64,000 bases of DNA, taken from Bacteroidaceae bacterium (GTDB lineage: Bacteria; Bacteroidota; Bacteroidia; Bacteroidales; Bacteroidaceae). Position 1 is the stretch's first letter; each line of letters begins with the position of its first letter. Below the pieces are notes generated by a model. That model saw only the letters and a program-made list of their open reading frames with translations. It was not told the DNA's origin and did not search any database. A program made the position numbers and the translations under genes. The stretch is taken from contig JAFQUE010000069.1 in assembly GCA_017408685.1 (NCBI GenBank), positions 1 through 64,000 of the forward strand, read 5' to 3'. Shown in pieces: positions 38,811 through 47,390 of this stretch.

Positions 38811-40271
38811 ATGAAACGGATAAGATATTTGTCTCTCCTTGTAATGCTGCTCAGCAGCATTACAACGTGGGGACAGGAGTTTAACCCCACTGACCCGGCA
38901 GAACCAGGTGTGGCTCCACGCAAACTTACGCTAAAGGCTTTGCCAGCCGATGGAGGTTCTGTGTATGGTGCCGGACGCTACGTCCCCGAAACGACAGTCG
39001 GGCTGCGTGTGTCACCGGCCGAAGGCTATGTGTTCGAGAAATGGACCGATACTCAAGGTAATACAGTATCATCGGCCGGCTCATTCAACTTTGTAAAAGG
39101 CTATGGCGATGAGACACTGACTGCACACTTTAAGTTTGCGCCTTCAGCCCCTGCCGAGCCTGCCGACCCGTTATTGATACAATACTTCCGTCTTACGCTT
39201 GCAGCTGAAAAAGGCGGCAGAGTTAGCGGTGGCGGAAAGTACCAAAGCGGCACAACGGTCTCATTGAATGCTTCGTGTGAAGAGGGCTATGTTTTTGTGA
39301 ATTGGACAAATCAGGCGGGAGATACTATCTCATCTGCCGGCTCGTTCAAGTATACTACAACTGCTGCCAATGAGACATTGACAGCGCATTTTAGGTTCAC
39401 TCCTTCAAACCCATCGGAACCGGCAGTTCCCGTATTGCGTCACAATGTCAAGGTTTCTACCGAGGACGGGGGTACAGTCTCTACAACTTCCACACTCCTT
39501 TTAGAAGGTGAAAGTTGTACTGTAAAGGCGACGGCAAATGAGGGATATCGTTTCCTTGGCTGGTATGTGGCCGATACTCTGTATACATCGTTGTTGCAGT
39601 TCTCATATACCATGGAGGAAAAGGATATACATTTTGTGGCACGCTTTGAGTTCAATCCTTACAGCCCCGGGGAACCGCAGATGCCGGAGGATAACAAGTA
39701 TGCTTTTTATATGATGACAATCATAGGAAAACCTGGCGATGTACTTGATGTTCCGCTTTACATTACTGCACTTGATACATTATGCGATATGAGTTTCCAA
39801 TTGACATTCCCGCAGGATATAAAACCCGATTTGTCGAGTGTCTTCATAAATGAGAAGGCAAATGGATACTCGGTGTCATATACGGCGGTAAATGATACCT
39901 GTTATCTGTTCTCGCTGTTAGGCGGAATGCTGCCTCCCGGTGATACTCAACTCCTGAGGCTCAAAGTTGATGTGCCTGATGATTATACTACTGGAGTATC
40001 GGAACGCACCAAGATTAACCAGGTATCGGTATGCGAGACAGATGGGACGTATCTCACGGCATCAACCCGCAACGGCCGTATTGCTGTATATAAACGAGGT
40101 GACACTAACGGCGACAACCTTGTGAACGTGACCGATGTGATGAACATGGTAACTTTTGTTCTTGAAGAGGAGACTGAAGTCTTCATTGAAGAGGTATCTG
40201 ACATGAATGATGACAAGGTCTTTAATGTTACCGATGCTATGGGCATTGCTACAGTCCTGTTGGAAGAGTAA
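38811..40271 (+). CDS. Exported protein with InlB-type repeats, cohesin-like domain and type I dockerin
   Basis: A 486-residue protein with a signal peptide (to about residue 22, TWGQ). Three divergent InlB B-repeats (about residues 38-112, 122-195, 210-282) share the pattern GG-V-G-G-Y..G..V.L.A....GY.F..W. A domain at about 294-417 with GKPGDVLDVPLYI and MSFQLTFPQDI has the look of a cohesin fold. The C-terminus is a type I dockerin with two calcium loops, DTNGDNLVNVTDV (from about residue 430) and DMNDDKVFNVTDA (from about 464). Dockerins normally bind cohesins to assemble surface complexes. It starts 13 bp after the BspA-like gene, so it is in the same operon. Confidence 0.85.
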   Translation: MKRIRYLSLLVMLLSSITTWGQEFNPTDPAEPGVAPRKLTLKALPADGGSVYGAGRYVPETTVGLRVSPAEGYVFEKWTDTQGNTVSSAGSFNFVKGYGDETLTAHFKFAPSAPAEPADPLLIQYFRLTLAAEKGGRVSGGGKYQSGTTVSLNASCEEGYVFVNWTNQAGDTISSAGSFKYTTTAANETLTAHFRFTPSNPSEPAVPVLRHNVKVSTEDGGTVSTTSTLLLEGESCTVKATANEGYRFLGWYVADTLYTSLLQFSYTMEEKDIHFVARFEFNPYSPGEPQMPEDNKYAFYMMTIIGKPGDVLDVPLYITALDTLCDMSFQLTFPQDIKPDLSSVFINEKANGYSVSYTAVNDTCYLFSLLGGMLPPGDTQLLRLKVDVPDDYTTGVSERTKINQVSVCETDGTYLTASTRNGRIAVYKRGDTNGDNLVNVTDVMNMVTFVLEEETEVFIEEVSDMNDDKVFNVTDAMGIATVLLEE

Positions 40272-40290
40272 TAACAAAAATGATTGATTT

Positions 40291-41763
40291 ATGAAAAGAA
40301 TAATCCATACTTTTATGGCGGTGCTGTTTGCAACTGCTGTATATGCCGAGGATGTTTTGCAGGTTGTGCCTTTTAAGGCGCAACCGGGCACAACCTCAGA
40401 TGAAGCTTGTAGTTTCAGTATTGTAATGAATAATGAGACTGCTGATATATGGGCGTTTCAATTTGATATCCTGTTGCCCGAAGGGATGACTTTGGACAAT
40501 ACCGGTGGCCTCGACCCGTTTGAACTTGGCGACCGTTGCCCATATACTATTGGGCGTGGCGGTGTCAAAAACTGGAAACATACAATTCAATATTCATTCC
40601 TGGATGATGGGTGGTGCAGGGTAGTTGTCTTTACAACCGATGCCGATCGTATAAGTGGAAACAGCGGCGAGGTTTTACGCGCATATTATCTTACAGATGA
40701 CGGTATGCCGGAGGGCGTTCATCCCATACTGATACGCAATTCTGTTCTCACAATATCGGGAACTACGGACTTGAAACCTGATGATTCTTCCTCATATTGT
40801 ATTGTAGGAGATTTCTCCTTGCAGGCTGGCTTTGCCGATTTCAGTTCTCTCACCGGTTACGTGCCATCTTGGGTCGTAAATTCTCTATCCGATGAACTTG
40901 CATTGGCCGAAGACTTTGCGGCACTTGACATCAGGAATGCGGAATCGTTTGGAGGTAGTATTGCATTGCCCAACCCTAATGCTTTGTGCTATGTCAAGCA
41001 TAGTGCAGTCGTGGAGAATATTAAAACCGGTAACGCTGTCGTGTGTGGCGAAGGTTACTCATGCGAGGAACTGAATCTTTATGATGGTGATTATTGTTTT
41101 ACATCTGCTTACAATGTTGAATGTCTGTCGGCATCTTACAATCGTGAGTTCCGGACCGGTTTGTGGTCAACAGTTGTCTTGCCGTTAGATGTCAATGAGG
41201 CGCAGATGAGCGCACTTGTGCAAAGTGGTGTCACGGTTGAAAAACTGATATCGTACAATGCCGATAATAATACTCTCTATTTTGAACAAGTGGAATGCAT
41301 GCAGGCAAATATTCCTTACATAATCAAGTGCAGCAATACAATGGCTCCTTTTACGGATATTGAAATTGAATCATTTGCTTCTACAGTAGAGGCTGATGGA
41401 ATTTCGGTGGATGGAATATCCATGACTGCTAATTATGGGAACTCCGTATTGAATTCAGATTCCGAAAACAGATATTATGTGTTTGATGCTGCAAACGGTG
41501 AGTTTGTTTTGGTGGGGAAAAACTGCAAGGTCTCTCCATTCAGAGCGTACATTACAGTGCCTGCAAGCGAAGCACAAAGCAAGTCTATGAGTATATCACA
41601 CATAGGTGGTGACTATACTTTAGTGGAGGGAAATGTCGCAGGCAGTACAATCGCTGAAGATGTTTATGCAATATCCGGAGTCAAAGTAGAAAATGTAAAT
41701 GGCGCCGATGTATTGAAGAAGGGAGTTTATATAATAGGTAATAGAAAAGAGTATTTAAAATAA
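40291..41763 (+). CDS. Exported protein with cohesin-like N-terminal domain
   Basis: A 490-residue protein with a signal peptide (cleavage near VYAED). Residues about 20-165 resemble a cohesin: PGTTSDEACSFSIVMNNETADIWAFQFDILLPEGM, then FTTDADRISGNSGEVLRAYY. The middle is of unknown fold, and the segment from about 285 (FRTGLWSTVVLPLDVNEAQM) is a module I know from BspA-like Bacteroidales proteins. The C-terminus (YAISGVKVENVNG...LKKGVYIIGNRKEYLK) is of the type IX sorting-tail kind. It starts 20 bp after the dockerin protein and could be its binding partner. That pairing is an inference. Confidence 0.8.
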   Translation: MKRIIHTFMAVLFATAVYAEDVLQVVPFKAQPGTTSDEACSFSIVMNNETADIWAFQFDILLPEGMTLDNTGGLDPFELGDRCPYTIGRGGVKNWKHTIQYSFLDDGWCRVVVFTTDADRISGNSGEVLRAYYLTDDGMPEGVHPILIRNSVLTISGTTDLKPDDSSSYCIVGDFSLQAGFADFSSLTGYVPSWVVNSLSDELALAEDFAALDIRNAESFGGSIALPNPNALCYVKHSAVVENIKTGNAVVCGEGYSCEELNLYDGDYCFTSAYNVECLSASYNREFRTGLWSTVVLPLDVNEAQMSALVQSGVTVEKLISYNADNNTLYFEQVECMQANIPYIIKCSNTMAPFTDIEIESFASTVEADGISVDGISMTANYGNSVLNSDSENRYYVFDAANGEFVLVGKNCKVSPFRAYITVPASEAQSKSMSISHIGGDYTLVEGNVAGSTIAEDVYAISGVKVENVNGADVLKKGVYIIGNRKEYLK

Positions 41764-41787
41764 TTTATTGAATATTGTCAGAATATT

Positions 41788-41940
41788 ATGAAAGAATATA
41801 TAAAACCGCAATTTACAGTGATTAACGTTGTCACTGAGAGTATGATAGTAATGTCATTCACTTCACCCGAAGAAGAGAAAGATAATGTTGTCGCGGGCTC
41901 AAACAGAAGAAGAGGCTCCTGGGGTGATCTCTGGGAATGA
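41788..41940 (+). CDS. 50-residue peptide with conserved-looking ends
   Basis: This short gene has ATG 41788 and TGA 41938-41940. The product starts MKEYIKPQFTVINV, has a middle ESMIVMSFTSPEEEKDN and ends SNRRRGSWGDLWE. I know this architecture from many Bacteroidales genomes: an MKKYxxP start, a hydrophobic middle ending in a small-residue stretch such as MS, an acidic spacer, and an Arg/Trp-rich tail. I know of no assigned function. It lies 25 bp after the cohesin-like gene in the same operon and is followed at once by a terminator. No signal peptide is predicted. Confidence 0.75.
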   Translation: MKEYIKPQFTVINVVTESMIVMSFTSPEEEKDNVVAGSNRRRGSWGDLWE

Positions 41941-41957
41941 TGACGAGATTATAAAAC

Positions 41958-42002
41958 AAAAATTCAATCAAATCGCGCGCGATTTGATTGAATTTTTTTT
42001 CT
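41958..42002. terminator. Strong bidirectional palindromic terminator
   Basis: Bases 41958-41977 and 41978-41997 are exact reverse complements (20-bp arms, centre cgcgcg) with A and T tracts at the two ends. It ends the exported-protein operon on the plus strand and asdA on the minus strand. Confidence 0.9.
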
Positions 42003-42035
42003 TTGCTTCGCGTGACTTTCCGCTGCAAGTGCTGT

Positions 42036-43724
42036 CTAAACTTCAAACTTTGTTTTCAGTTTTACCTCTTCCACTGCCGGCAGGCTCTTTTTCCAGCGTG
42101 CCGCATACGAATCGAGTATTGAACGTATGCTGCGGCCTATGATGTTGTAATCCTTTGTCTTCAGGTTCGCCAGCGACACACGTATGCTCCATTGAGGCCC
42201 ATCGAAACCGCCGCCGTTAAGCACCACAAGCGACGTCTCCCTTGCCAGGCGGAACACCACGTCCAACGGACTGTAGTTCAGTTGCAACCACTCCACAAAG
42301 TCCTTGCCATAGAAGCGCTGCGCCCACACAAGCAAGTCAATCTCGGAATAGTACCCTGCGCGTAGTGGGTCGGGCAGCAGAGTGAATCCCATGCTTGTCC
42401 ACAGCGCTTTCAAGCGTTCCCGTATAATCTCATGCATTTTGAGCCTGAAACTGTCACCTTCGCGCTTGTCGATGATAGAGTAGAGCGCAAACAGCGTCAT
42501 CTGCATTTGTTGCGGCAAAGACAGTCCGGCAGTGTGGTTCAGTGCTACCTGGCGGCTGTCGGCCACCATGCGGTCGATGAAGCGCATGTTCTCCACATCG
42601 CTCCTTATGCTGCCGTAACGTTCCCGTAGTTCGGTCTTGCGCTTGCGCGGCAAGCGTTCGATGAGCCTGTCGAATATGTTGTCGCGGTGCATGGCAATGA
42701 CAGCCGAGCGCCAGCCGGTAGCACCGAAGTACTTTGAGAACGAGTACACACATATGGTGTTGTGGGGCAGTTTGGCCATGAGCGACTGGAATCCCGGCAC
42801 GTATGTGGCATACACATCATCGGTCACAATCATCAGGTTCGGGTTCCACTTGTTCACAATATCCACAAGCAGGTCAACCGTCTCTTCGGCCATTGCATAA
42901 CTCGGCGGGTTGCTCGGGTTCACAATGAACAACGCCTTGTATTCCGGGTCGCGCAAGCGGTTGAGTTCCTTTGCGTCGTACTGCCACAGGTGCATGCCGT
43001 CGTCGCTCATCCTGCCCGCAGGAATCTCCGTCACTCTGTAGTTGTAGCGGTAGAGTTTAGGAATCTCAATGTATGGGGTGAACACAGGTGTCATGAGTGC
43101 AATGCTGTCGCCGCGTTCAAGCAGGCGGTTCTGCTGCATGCTGTCGAATATGTAGCACATTGCGGCCGTGCCGCCCTCCGTTGCAAACAGGTCTATTGTA
43201 CCTTGCGGAGGTCTGCCGTCGCACAACTCCTGTGCAATGTAGTCACGCACGGCTATCTCGCAATGCTTCAGTATGCGGTCGGGCACGGGGTACTGGTCGC
43301 CAACAGCGCTTTCGGCCCACTCGTGCACCAGCGCGTCGCCATCGACCGAGTGCTCGTCAATCATGTAACGGAAACACTTTTCAAGGAACCCGGCTCCTTT
43401 GTCCTTGCCTTGTTCTTTCAGGAACTCCCCGAAACGTGCAGCAATTCCCTCCTTCTGCGGTATACCCGCCAATCCCTCGGGGCACTCCCAGTCGCGGCGG
43501 CACTCCGCAAGGGCGAACCTCCCTAACGTGAAGAACGCCTCACGCGGCAGCGTAGCCACCCAGTTGGGGTTGCCGCGCCCCGCGTTAAGCATAGTGCGCA
43601 TCATGCGGCGTATGCTCTCATCGGCCATCTCGATAAGCCTGTTCTTAAGTTCGAATGGACTTATCTTCTCCATCTCTTTCTCAAAACCTGTGACCTCGCT
43701 GTGGTCGTTAAGTAACTGTTTCAT
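42036..43724 (-). CDS. asdA: Aspartate 4-decarboxylase / aspartate transaminase
   Basis: A 562-residue PLP enzyme that removes the beta-carboxyl of aspartate to give alanine and CO2. SFSKYFGATGWR carries the PLP-binding Lys. FATEGGTAAMCYIFD and NPSNPPSYAM are cofactor and substrate segments, and the N-terminal extension (about 100 residues) and AGRGNPNW motif are typical of AspD rather than ordinary aminotransferases. With AspT next door it forms the aspartate-alanine cycle, which consumes a cytoplasmic proton per turnover. It lies 390 bp downstream of aspT with three palindromic repeats between; I see no good promoter of its own. Confidence 0.95.
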   Translation of the reverse strand: MKQLLNDHSEVTGFEKEMEKISPFELKNRLIEMADESIRRMMRTMLNAGRGNPNWVATLPREAFFTLGRFALAECRRDWECPEGLAGIPQKEGIAARFGEFLKEQGKDKGAGFLEKCFRYMIDEHSVDGDALVHEWAESAVGDQYPVPDRILKHCEIAVRDYIAQELCDGRPPQGTIDLFATEGGTAAMCYIFDSMQQNRLLERGDSIALMTPVFTPYIEIPKLYRYNYRVTEIPAGRMSDDGMHLWQYDAKELNRLRDPEYKALFIVNPSNPPSYAMAEETVDLLVDIVNKWNPNLMIVTDDVYATYVPGFQSLMAKLPHNTICVYSFSKYFGATGWRSAVIAMHRDNIFDRLIERLPRKRKTELRERYGSIRSDVENMRFIDRMVADSRQVALNHTAGLSLPQQMQMTLFALYSIIDKREGDSFRLKMHEIIRERLKALWTSMGFTLLPDPLRAGYYSEIDLLVWAQRFYGKDFVEWLQLNYSPLDVVFRLARETSLVVLNGGGFDGPQWSIRVSLANLKTKDYNIIGRSIRSILDSYAARWKKSLPAVEEVKLKTKFEV

Positions 43725-44114
43725 ATAGTTTTTTGGTAAGTTGTTATTAGGTTATATGTATATCCCGTTTTCCGCTTTCCGTTTTCCGCTTTGACAACGC
43801 CGTCTTTTCGCAACCCGCAGGGCGTGACCTTGCCACGCAGCCTGCGACCTATTGCTGCCGGCGCTATCGAAGATTTCCACTTTGACAACACTCGCTAATC
43901 GTGACCCACGCGGCACGACTACGCCGTGCTACGCGCGACCTTTCACTACTCGTGTTATCGAAGCCTACGGTTTTCATCTTTCATCTTTCCGCTTTCCGTT
44001 TTCACTTTGACAACGCCGTCTTTTCGCAACCCGCAGGGCGTGACCTTGCCACGCAGCCTGCGACCTGTTGCTGCCGGCGTTATCGAAGCCTGCGGCTTTC
44101 ACCTTTCCGTTCGC
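43725..44114. repeat. Three copies of the palindromic element between asdA and aspT
   Basis: Copies at 43791-43872, 43882-43963 and 44007-44088. Each runs TTGACAAC...TCGCAACCC or TCGTGACCC, hairpin, GCGACCT...CTGC...GTTATCGAAG. The outer and third copies have stem CGCAGG-GCGTG / CACGC-CCTGCG. The middle copy has CGCG-GCACG / CGTGC-CGCG: different bases, same pairing. Pyrimidine-rich spacers (ttttccgctttccg) separate them. No gene in this stretch. Confidence 0.85.
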
Positions 44115-45830
44115 CTATATCATTAGCACAATGAACACACCCCACAGTATAAGCAATGTATTGCCAACCGCATATGTCACCGTGTAGCCCAGTGCCGGCG
44201 TCTCGCTGCCAAGGCTCTCCTGTATTGCACCTATTGCAGCCGTTGTAGTACGTGCTCCTGCACAACACCCCAAGGCAATTGCCGGGTGAAACTTGAATAG
44301 TTTAATAGCAATGAACAAACCGAAGAACAAAGGCAACGACGTTGCCACAATCCCTGCCAGGAACAGCGAAAGCCCCGCTTCGCGGAAACCCTCGACAAAC
44401 CCAGGACCGGCCGATATTCCCACCACCGCAATGAATATGTTCAGTCCCATGTTGTTGAACACCCACAGCGCACCCTCGGGAATGGCTCCCATAGTGGGGT
44501 GGTGAGCCCTCCACCAACCGAATACAAGGCCTGCAATGAGCGCACCGCCACTGCTGCTAAGGCTTATGGGTACGTTGCCTATGTGCAGTGTCAAAGTGCC
44601 TATTATGGCGCCAATGAGAATACCTATTGAGAGGAACACGACATCGCTCTCGTTTGTTGCCGGGTCGGCGTAGCCTATGGATTTTGCCGCGTGCATAACC
44701 TCGACCTTCCTGCCCACCAGTTCAATCACATCGCCCGTGTTCAGTACCGTCTGCGGGAACACAGGAATGTTCACACCCATGCGCTTTATCTTCTGTATCA
44801 CCACACCATGCATGAACGGTTTAGCGCGTAGTTCACTCACCCTCTTGCCGTTGAACGAAATCTCGCGGCGGTAACTCCTGCCCGCAACTGTACTCTTTAT
44901 CATCATAACGGGAAAAGCAAGCAACGTCTCGTCGTTCACCTCCTCGCCAATCCATTTCTCTTCGCCTATGGTATATTCATGCCGCCCGCTAAGCACAACC
45001 TCGTCGCCCACGTGCAGCAGTTCCTTTTGGTCAATATCGTCTATAATCCTCTCACCCTTGCGTATGCGCTCCACAAACAACCGCTTTCCCTGCCTGTCGA
45101 AGAAGTGCTCCAGGTCGAACACCGTGCGCCCCTTCTTGAACCAATCGTTCTCAACGCGGTAGCAACGGAACTCAACCTCACGCATTGCCTCCATGAACCC
45201 CGGCTTGTCGCTCTCGTCCTTGCCCATGCGCGCCTCAAGTTCACGGCACCTCGCCTTAACCTTGTCAATGCCACCCAACAACTTCGGACCCAAGCGCGCC
45301 AGAATCCATGCCGACCCTGCCGTGCCGAATATATACGTCACTGCATAGGCCACAGGCATAATGTCAAGCACCCTCTTCTGCTCATCGGCCGGCAGGTTCA
45401 TGCCACGTATAGTGTCGTCGGCAACACCAATCACCGCACTTATCGTCTGCGACCCCGACAACAGACCTGCCGCCTCGCCCACATTGTAACCCATCACCAA
45501 GGCAATGCCCCACGTAGAAAAGAGAATAAACACACACATGAGCGCAGCAAAACCCACTTGAGGCAACCCCTCCTTGCGCAACCCCGCAAAGAACTGCGGC
45601 CCCACCTTGTAACCTATGGCAAACAGGAACAGCAGGAATGCCGTCTGCTTCAGCGCCCCCGTCATGGGAATCTTCAGTTGCCCCACCAGCACACCCACCA
45701 GCAGCACACTCGTCACAACACCCAGGCTGAACCCCTTGATGTGTATTCTCCCTACAAGAAAACCCACCCCAAGCGTCAGGTAAATAGCCAACTCCGGGTG
45801 CGCACGAAAAAGGTCAGTAATCCACTCCAT
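44115..45830 (-). CDS. aspT: Aspartate:alanine antiporter
   Basis: A 571-residue inner-membrane exchanger of the AAE family. Two blocks of membrane helices (about residues 15-185 and 385-571) flank a cytoplasmic region with two RCK_C (TrkA-C) domains, seen in [25 protein letters not shown] and [19 protein letters not shown]. The family's repeated motif appears as [16 protein letters not shown] and [16 protein letters not shown]. Exchange of external aspartate for internal alanine is electrogenic and, with AsdA, builds proton-motive force. A hairpin followed by a U run lies a few bases before its ATG. Confidence 0.92.
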   Translation of the reverse strand: MEWITDLFRAHPELAIYLTLGVGFLVGRIHIKGFSLGVVTSVLLVGVLVGQLKIPMTGALKQTAFLLFLFAIGYKVGPQFFAGLRKEGLPQVGFAALMCVFILFSTWGIALVMGYNVGEAAGLLSGSQTISAVIGVADDTIRGMNLPADEQKRVLDIMPVAYAVTYIFGTAGSAWILARLGPKLLGGIDKVKARCRELEARMGKDESDKPGFMEAMREVEFRCYRVENDWFKKGRTVFDLEHFFDRQGKRLFVERIRKGERIIDDIDQKELLHVGDEVVLSGRHEYTIGEEKWIGEEVNDETLLAFPVMMIKSTVAGRSYRREISFNGKRVSELRAKPFMHGVVIQKIKRMGVNIPVFPQTVLNTGDVIELVGRKVEVMHAAKSIGYADPATNESDVVFLSIGILIGAIIGTLTLHIGNVPISLSSSGGALIAGLVFGWWRAHHPTMGAIPEGALWVFNNMGLNIFIAVVGISAGPGFVEGFREAGLSLFLAGIVATSLPLFFGLFIAIKLFKFHPAIALGCCAGARTTTAAIGAIQESLGSETPALGYTVTYAVGNTLLILWGVFIVLMI

Positions 45831-45833
45831 AAC

Positions 45834-45882
45834 AAAAAACTTTTATCTCTTTGGGTAAACACACATGAAGAGATAAAAGTTT
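45834..45882 (-). promoter_or_regulatory. Attenuator-like hairpin directly before aspT
   Basis: On the minus strand AAACTTTTATCTCTT forms arm 1 (45882-45868) and AAGAGATAAAAGTTT arm 2 (45851-45837), a 15-bp perfect stem with a 16-nt loop, then UUUUUU and, 3 nt later, the aspT ATG. It would terminate transcription or mask the start codon unless opened. Confidence 0.55.
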
Positions 45883-46245
45883 AAACGGAAAACTGAAAAC
45901 GGAAAGCCAAAAACTTGATTGTCTCCGTCCTTTATTCAAGGTTGTTTCGTGCACCCATAGGGGCGAACCGGTGTGTTCGCCCTTGACTCTAATGTTTTTA
46001 GACATAAGAACATAAGACTATCGCAGTTATAGAGTGATAATGTCGCAGGCATCTATGCGACAGCTTATAGCCCAGGGCTGCAACAACTGAAAAACAAACT
46101 TTTTCATTGCTGCACCTCCGGACTATTAGGTACAGGAAATTGCGATTTCCATAGATATTACTCATAATTGAGATAGTAACAGGCACATCCTCATACGAAA
46201 TCTGGAAGACAAAAATGTGTATAACAGCCCTGAGATTTTCTTTTG

Positions 46246-46327
46246 TTGACAGCGTTATCTTTTCGCAACCCAAACGGTATGACCTGTGGCCATACAACGT
46301 TTGACCTTTTGCTGATGTTGCTGTCGA
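46246..46327. repeat. Palindromic element, single copy
   Basis: TTGACAGC at the left end pairs with GCTGTCGA at the right end. The inner stem is CAAACG-GTATG / CATAC-CGTTTG, perfectly paired. Compared with the copies at 43.8 and 57.2 kb both the outer and inner stems have changed on both sides. Confidence 0.8.
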
Positions 46328-46674
46328 GTCCTTGTAGACTTCTCTTGTACTTCTGTCTTTACTTTTTCGCATACCGTTGTTAAGTTTTGAATTTGCGAGG
46401 AATTGGGGAAATGGTGATTTTAAATTTGCGGGGAATCGGGGAATCACTTCTTAATCAACGGCCACATCCTTGTAATACTTGTTGAAATACCATTTTCAAT
46501 ATCCTTATCCCTTTTATTACCACCAATTGCGGTGTATAATCCAAAGAAAGTGTTAAATTTGCGGATATAGTACTTCTGTTTATGGCTTAACCTCAAACAT
46601 ATTTTTTTGTCTTTTTCATTGCAAATCCCCACCTTTTTCCAATTGATTAATAGGTCATAATAGCGAAAAAATGT

Positions 46675-46682
46675 TATTTTTG
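46675..46682 (+). promoter_or_regulatory. -7 element at the start of the defence island
   Basis: TATTTTTG followed by a leader of about 65 nt before ATG 46756. No convincing -33 box. Confidence 0.45.
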
Positions 46683-46755
46683 CAAAATAGCAATTTAGAA
46701 AGAGTGTAAATATTTACCTCTAGTTTTGACAAAAAACAAATAAACAAACATAACG

Positions 46756-47382
46756 ATGAAACAGCGTGACATTATTATTGTAGTATCAAGTGTTGCAACA
46801 GCATTAATTTGTGTAACACTGACTTTTTGGGGTAATATTAAGAATGATGGTATATTGACTACAGATTCTTATATTGGCGTTATTGCAACATTGATAGGTG
46901 TTTGTGCTACAATTGTTGTCGGTTTCCAAATTGCGAGTTTTGTTAAGATACATGAAACTGAAAAACAAATTAAGGAGGTAAAAACGGAACGAGATAATAT
47001 GCAAAAAGAGAAAGAGCAATTTCTTAGAGAGATAAAAATTGTTGAAGATGAACTCTCTAATGCTTTTGTTATGTTATCTAAAGTTAGCAAAAATACACAT
47101 ACAAAGATCCTTGCTCAAATACTATCAATTAGGTGTTCCAATATTAGCAAAGAAGCTGATGTTACTCTACTACGTTATCAAATTCTATCCAAATCAATTA
47201 AAAAAGCGCAAGAAGATAATGAACTTAGTGAAATAAAGAAGGTCTCTTTGTTTGTTGATAAGTTAAAGTTTGTTGATGTTCCAAAAAATATAGAACATTA
47301 TACAGAAATAATGAAATTGCACCTGGAAATTATTGAAACTCTTGAAAAATATAAAGTTGAGAACAAAGAAATACATAACTAA
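46756..47382 (+). CDS. Membrane-anchored coiled-coil protein of the defence island
   Basis: A 208-residue protein with two N-terminal membrane helices (about residues 6-24 and 37-58) and a long charged coiled coil (HETEKQIKEVKTERDNMQKEKEQFLREIKIVEDEL). A helical C-terminal domain follows. No enzymatic motif. It lies 8 bp upstream of mod and shares its AT-rich codon use, so it is probably co-transcribed. It may be an accessory of the restriction locus, a membrane sensor for one of the other defence genes, or an unrelated passenger. Confidence 0.65.
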   Translation: MKQRDIIIVVSSVATALICVTLTFWGNIKNDGILTTDSYIGVIATLIGVCATIVVGFQIASFVKIHETEKQIKEVKTERDNMQKEKEQFLREIKIVEDELSNAFVMLSKVSKNTHTKILAQILSIRCSNISKEADVTLLRYQILSKSIKKAQEDNELSEIKKVSLFVDKLKFVDVPKNIEHYTEIMKLHLEIIETLEKYKVENKEIHN

Positions 47383-47390
47383 TCTAATAT

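Larger units (their letters stand above)
45831..46755. other. Gene-poor region with repeats between aspT and the defence island
   Basis: Contains the aspT hairpin, a common bacterial palindrome GGGCGAAC/GTTCGCCC (45961-45982), one palindromic element (46246-46327, stem CAAACG-GTATG / CATAC-CGTTTG) and a -7 box at 46675. A 26-codon ORF (46107-46027, minus) has a good ribosome site (ggaggtg) but nothing else in its favour. I do not call the overlapping minus ORFs of 62 and 149 codons: the latter runs through the repeat. Confidence 0.55.

Noticed and set aside
42762..43526. 254-codon ORF antisense to asdA
   Set aside because: Shadow of asdA with no recognisable protein features.
44979..45884. 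301-codon ORF antisense to aspT
   Set aside because: It is Gln/His/Arg-rich, has no family marks and lies wholly over a clear aspT frame; a shadow of GC-rich codons.
45961..45982. GGGCGAAC/GTTCGCCC hairpin as the aspT terminator or regulator
   Set aside because: This is a palindrome commonly repeated in many bacterial genomes and lies away from any start or stop codon.
45998..46632. Minus-strand ORFs of 149 and 62 codons and a 26-codon ORF (46027-46107)
   Set aside because: The long one reads through a palindromic repeat, the 62-codon one needs a GTG start with no support, and the shortest has only a ribosome-site-like ggaggtg. None is convincing.
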